Shown one piece after another: positions 60,597-64,000 of a stretch of 64,000 bases of DNA. The first letter of the stretch is position 1; each line of letters starts with the position of its first letter. Source of the DNA: Tetzosporium hominis (GTDB taxonomy: Bacteria > Bacillota > Bacilli > Bacillales_A > Planococcaceae); contig NZ_NOKQ01000134.1 in NCBI RefSeq assembly GCF_002265435.1, positions 248,001-312,000 of the forward strand, in the 5' to 3' direction. The notes beneath the pieces are model-generated. The model was not told the DNA's origin. It ran no database searches and worked only from the letters and a program-made list of their open reading frames with translations. The translations under genes were made by a program, and so were the position numbers.

Positions 60597-60603
60597 AAAA
60601 GAT

Positions 60604-60638
60604 AGGGTTTCCACCTTTCGGGGAGGAAGCCCTTTTTT
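60604..60638 (+). terminator. Intrinsic terminator after rnjB
   Basis: AGGGTTTCC pairs with GGAAGCCCT (one G-T) around an inner hairpin and is followed by six Ts. Confidence 0.8.
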
Positions 60639-60682
60639 CACTAAGGAATGTAGAGGAGCTTTACGAAAGGAGAGCGTCAGCA

Positions 60683-62974
60683 GTGGCACGGAAACAAACA
60701 AAACGAAAACCAACAAAAAAGAAAAAAACGAAAACGCTCCATCCCTTACTTTTTGAGATTTTTGGACTTATTCTTATAGGACTAGCAATTATTGCTCTGT
60801 TCCAATATGGCCCTGTGGGTCGTGGTCTTCATGCAATTGGCACCACGTTGTTTGGAAACTGGCATGCAGCACTTCCCTTTTTCTTTATTTTGTATGCACT
60901 CTGGATGATGATCAAACAAGCCTTTCCGAAGTGGACCAATCGTATCACATCAGGGGCCATCCTATCATTCGCGGGTATTCTGATGGTTAGTCATCATCTA
61001 ATGTTTACTCAGCGTCAAGAAATCGGATTTGATGTATCTCCGTCGGTTATGAAGGAAACGTGGAACGTGTTGTTTTCTGAGACAACGACATCCAATGAAG
61101 GGGGAGGACTGATTGGAGGACTACTCTATGCAGCGTCTCGTGCCCTATTAGCTGCTAATGGAGCTTTGATTCTCGCATGGATTTTGATTTCTATTGGAAT
61201 CATCTTGATTACTGGAAAAGCTTTATTGCCTTGGCTTGCTAAACAATCCTCTGCACTGGGAGCGAGTGGCGTGGAGACGTTTAAAAATTGGAAGAACCAA
61301 CCTCCAGCAGCTAAACCGGCTAAAACAAGACGAAGCACAAAAGTAGAGAAACAAACTGAAGTAGAAATGTTGTCTCCAACATACGAGGAAGAGTCAGTCA
61401 CTACGGTATTAGAAGAAGTACCGACTCAAGAACCACCACAAGCTCCGATTATTTCAGCATTTAACGAGCGTCCAAAACCGGAAAAAGTGGAGCCGCCAGA
61501 AAAAGAAGTGGAAATCAACTTGGCTGGACAAGAACTTGAGAATGAAGCTTACATATTACCGAGTTTTGAGTTATTGACACCGAGTCCGCATGCAGACCAA
61601 AGTTCGGAGCTTGGTGCCATACAAACCAATGCAAAAAAACTGGAGCAAACCTTCTTGAGCTTCGGTGTTAAAGCAAAAGTGACTCAAGTTCATTTAGGTC
61701 CAGCTGTAACAAAATATGAAGTGTTACCAGACGTCGGCGTGAAAGTGAGCCGTATTGTCAGTCTTAGTGATGACTTAGCTCTTGCTCTTGCTGCCAGGGA
61801 CATTCGTATAGAAGCGCCAATTCCTGGAAAGTCAGCTATTGGAATCGAAGTTCCGAACTCAGAAGTTGCTATGGTAAGTCTAAGAGAAGTCTTAGAAGAG
61901 GGAAGTATGGGGAACCCAGGGAAGCTCGCTGTTGCACTCGGCCGAGATATTACGGGAAAAGCGGTTGTAGCGGAACTGAACAAAATGCCTCACCTTCTTG
62001 TTGCAGGGTCGACAGGGTCTGGGAAGAGTGTGTGTATGAACGGCATCATTGTCAGTTTGATGATGCGTGCCAAGCCTCATGAAGTAAAAATGATGATGAT
62101 CGATCCCAAGATGGTAGAGTTGAATGTCTACAACGGGATTCCGCATCTTTTAGCACCAGTTGTAACCGATCCGCGTAAGGCATCGCAGGCACTTAAAAAA
62201 ATCGTTTCAGAGATGGAGCGTCGCTATGACCTGTTTTCTCACACTGGAACTCGCAACATGGAAGGATACAATCACTTTGTAGACAAGTGGAATAGTGAAA
62301 ATGAAGAGCAACACGCCAAACTTCCTTACATTGTGGTATTTGTAGATGAGCTTGCTGACTTGATGATGGTAGCTTCAAACGATGTCGAAGACTCCATTAC
62401 AAGACTTGCACAGATGGCTCGTGCTTCGGGTATTCACTTGATTATTGCGACGCAGCGTCCAAGTGTAGATGTCATTACAGGGATCATTAAAGCAAACATC
62501 CCATCTCGTATCGCGTTTTCCGTTTCATCTGCTATCGATTCAAGAACGATCTTGGATATGGGAGGAGCGGAGAAGTTGCTCGGTCGTGGCGACATGCTGT
62601 TCCATCCTTCAGGCAACTCGAAGCCCGTTCGTGTTCAAGGAGCATTTGTGTCAGACGCTGAGGTGGAACGTGTCGTAGATGCAGTCGTCGAACAACAAAA
62701 AGCAAATTATGTAGAAGAAATGATTCCTTCAGAAGTAGAAGAGACCGTTCACCAAGAAGAGAGAGATGACCTGTTTGATGATGCTGCAAATCTAGTGATG
62801 GAGATGCAGACAGCATCTGTTTCTATGATTCAACGACGTTTCCGAGTTGGGTATTCACGGGCAGCTCGAATTATCGATCAATTGGAACTTGCTGGTATTG
62901 TTGGCCCATATGAAGGTTCCAAGCCGCGTCAGGTTTTAATGAATCGTGGGACATACGATACGGAAGAAGTATGA
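60683..62974 (+). CDS. ftsK: DNA translocase FtsK/SpoIIIE
   Basis: Septal DNA pump of 763 residues. After a basic N-terminus, four membrane segments fall in about residues 20-185. A proline- and glutamate-rich linker follows to about 310. The motor domain has Walker [15 protein letters not shown] and Walker [15 protein letters not shown], and the C-terminal gamma winged helix ([20 protein letters not shown]) reads DNA polarity. GTG 60683 follows AAAGGAGAG; the longer frame from 60494 lies in rnjB. The ortholog is spoIIIE in B. subtilis. Its survival beside dead sporulation genes fits a vegetative role in chromosome segregation. Confidence 0.95.
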   Translation: MARKQTKRKPTKKKKTKTLHPLLFEIFGLILIGLAIIALFQYGPVGRGLHAIGTTLFGNWHAALPFFFILYALWMMIKQAFPKWTNRITSGAILSFAGILMVSHHLMFTQRQEIGFDVSPSVMKETWNVLFSETTTSNEGGGLIGGLLYAASRALLAANGALILAWILISIGIILITGKALLPWLAKQSSALGASGVETFKNWKNQPPAAKPAKTRRSTKVEKQTEVEMLSPTYEEESVTTVLEEVPTQEPPQAPIISAFNERPKPEKVEPPEKEVEINLAGQELENEAYILPSFELLTPSPHADQSSELGAIQTNAKKLEQTFLSFGVKAKVTQVHLGPAVTKYEVLPDVGVKVSRIVSLSDDLALALAARDIRIEAPIPGKSAIGIEVPNSEVAMVSLREVLEEGSMGNPGKLAVALGRDITGKAVVAELNKMPHLLVAGSTGSGKSVCMNGIIVSLMMRAKPHEVKMMMIDPKMVELNVYNGIPHLLAPVVTDPRKASQALKKIVSEMERRYDLFSHTGTRNMEGYNHFVDKWNSENEEQHAKLPYIVVFVDELADLMMVASNDVEDSITRLAQMARASGIHLIIATQRPSVDVITGIIKANIPSRIAFSVSSAIDSRTILDMGGAEKLLGRGDMLFHPSGNSKPVRVQGAFVSDAEVERVVDAVVEQQKANYVEEMIPSEVEETVHQEERDDLFDDAANLVMEMQTASVSMIQRRFRVGYSRAARIIDQLELAGIVGPYEGSKPRQVLMNRGTYDTEEV

Positions 62975-63025
62975 CAAAATGATTACAAAAACATTAAAAG
63001 TTTTGCGATTAACGTGAAAAAACTA

Positions 63026-63054
63026 TTTATTTTTAAGATTTTAAATGGTATAGT
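63026..63054 (+). promoter_or_regulatory. Possible promoter of the GntR regulator gene
   Basis: TATAGT at 63049-63054 lies in an AT-rich region with a weak -35 (TTTATT) 17 bp upstream. Confidence 0.35.
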
Positions 63055-63120
63055 ATGACTGATTAGTAGGAATGTTTTACATCAGAGGTCTGATCTCTTT
63101 GGTTATTGGTGGTGTAGCAA

Positions 63121-63849
63121 GTGTCAATTAAGGTTGATCAACGGCATTTATATTTGCAAGTAATTGATCGTATCAAACAAGATATCGACAATGGAGTTTT
63201 CAAAGAGAAGGAAAAGCTTCCCTCTGAATTCGAACTCGCAAAAATGCTCGGTGTCAGCCGAGCCACTTTGCGAGAAGCTCTTCGCTTACTCGAAGAGGAA
63301 AACATAATTGTCAGACGCCACGGGGTAGGGACATTTATTAACTCAAAACCTGTCTTTACCTCTGGTATTGAACAATTATCCAGTGTTTCATCCATGATTA
63401 AACAAGGTGGCATGGAACCTGGAGTTATTTATTTAAGTTCTTTGCAATCGCTTCCAACAGAAGAAGACATGGAGCGTTTTGATTGCTCAGAGGAAGATTT
63501 AATCGTTACGATTGAACGCGTTCGCACCGCAAACGGTGATCCAGTGGTTTATTGTGTAGACAAAGTACCTGCTAAATATCTACCTGAAGATTACTTGAGT
63601 AGAAGAGAAGGTTCTTTATTCTCAGCACTTGAACAATCTGGAGAGTTACGTGTTTCACATGCAGTAACATTTATTGATCCAATGGGCTATCATGACGTGG
63701 CATCACCGACACTTAACTGTGAGCCAGAAACTGCCCTTCTTGTGTTGAAGCAGCTTCATTACGATGAACAGGACCGAGTTGTCTTGTACTCGAAAAACTA
63801 TTTCCGAGCAGATAAGTTCAGTTTCCATGTGATTCGTAAACGGGTGTAA
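63121..63849 (+). CDS. ymfC: GntR-family transcriptional regulator with UTRA domain (YmfC-like)
   Basis: 242-residue HutC-type regulator. The N-terminal winged helix contains [20 protein letters not shown] and GVGTFINSK. The C-terminal UTRA ligand-binding domain runs from about residue 90 with [20 protein letters not shown]. The start is GTG 63121 after GGTGGTG. The position after spoIIIE matches ymfC of B. subtilis. Its neighbour is a lipoprotein gene, which suggests control of an uptake system; the ligand is unknown. Confidence 0.9.
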   Translation: MSIKVDQRHLYLQVIDRIKQDIDNGVFKEKEKLPSEFELAKMLGVSRATLREALRLLEEENIIVRRHGVGTFINSKPVFTSGIEQLSSVSSMIKQGGMEPGVIYLSSLQSLPTEEDMERFDCSEEDLIVTIERVRTANGDPVVYCVDKVPAKYLPEDYLSRREGSLFSALEQSGELRVSHAVTFIDPMGYHDVASPTLNCEPETALLVLKQLHYDEQDRVVLYSKNYFRADKFSFHVIRKRV

Positions 63850-63894
63850 TCGTCACTTCCTACTAATAAGAAATTAATTTTGGGGGTTTTTAAC

Positions 63895-64000
63895 GTGTCA
63901 AAACGCAAATATGGTTTAGGTCTTTCTGTAATGTTAGCAGCAGGTACTTTACTTGCAGCATGTGGTTCTGATGAAGAAACACAAGAAACAAACGGTAATT
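63895..64000 (+). CDS. Lipoprotein, 5' end; probably BMP-family nucleoside-binding protein
   Basis: GTG at 63895 follows TGGGGGTTTT and begins a lipoprotein signal peptide: a basic MSKRKYG start, a hydrophobic core and the lipobox LAAC with the lipidated Cys23. An acidic linker follows (GSDEETQE) and the window ends after 35 codons. In related Bacillales and Listeria a BMP-family basic membrane lipoprotein that binds nucleosides often follows this GntR gene. The family cannot be read from the part visible here. Confidence 0.75.
   Translation, partial: MSKRKYGLGLSVMLAAGTLLAACGSDEETQETNGN

Overview
This window is a long stretch of the conserved core chromosome of a low-to-mid GC Gram-positive bacterium of the order Bacillales. 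Every protein-coding gene lies on the + strand. The order follows the Bacillus subtilis chromosome from fakA (yloV) to ymfC almost gene for gene, with some losses. The protein sequences, the signal peptidase gene between rplS and rbgA, and the decay of a sporulation locus point to a non-spore-forming member of the Planococcaceae (Caryophanaceae). That family assignment is inference from gene order and protein similarity as I recall them, not from a database search.

Layout: (1) 1-4.0 kb, end of fakA, L-serine dehydratase sdaAB-sdaAA, recG. (2) 4.0-7.7 kb, the FapR-controlled lipid operon fapR-plsX-fabD-fabG-acpP. (3) 7.7-14.8 kb, rnc-smc-ftsY-ylxM-ffh (RNA processing, chromosome condensation, signal recognition particle). 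(4) 14.9-20.1 kb, rpsP-khpA-rimM-trmD-rplS-lepB-rbgA, then a 519-bp gap with two structured intergenic elements, then rnhB. (5) 20.2-30.4 kb, sucCD, dprA, topA, trmFO, xerC-hslV-hslU-codY. (6) 30.5-37.8 kb, rpsB-tsf-pyrH-frr-uppS-cdsA-dxr-rseP. The flagellar/chemotaxis operon that B. subtilis carries between codY and rpsB is not here. (7) 37.9-45.0 kb, polC, split by a complete group II intron. (8) 45.0-55.1 kb, the rimP-nusA-rnpM-ylxQ-infB-ylxP-rbfA-truB-ribF-rpsO-pnp translation and RNA-processing block. (9) 55.1-64.0 kb, the M16 peptidase mlpA, a graveyard of ymxH-dpaA-dpaB, asd-dapA, rnjB, ftsK/spoIIIE, a GntR regulator and the start of a lipoprotein gene.

The most striking feature is the 2820-bp group II intron at 41668-44487, inside the gene for the essential replicative polymerase PolC. 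It starts GTGCG, ends AT, has a recognisable domain V and branch-point A, and carries an EBS1 loop that can pair with the last seven exon bases. It encodes an intact reverse transcriptase/maturase with an HNH endonuclease. Removing it joins two exons in frame into a 1437-residue PolC, the normal length, so chromosome replication should depend on splicing.

The second notable feature is the spacer between mlpA and asd. In spore-formers this position holds ymxH and the dipicolinate synthase genes dpaA and dpaB (spoVFA/spoVFB). Here only broken fragments of all three remain, a fossil of lost sporulation. Smaller points are a probable CTG start codon for fapR next to a FapR operator, a tandem-repeat linker in IF2, promoters set inside inverted repeats, and a hairpin in the rimP-nusA leader.
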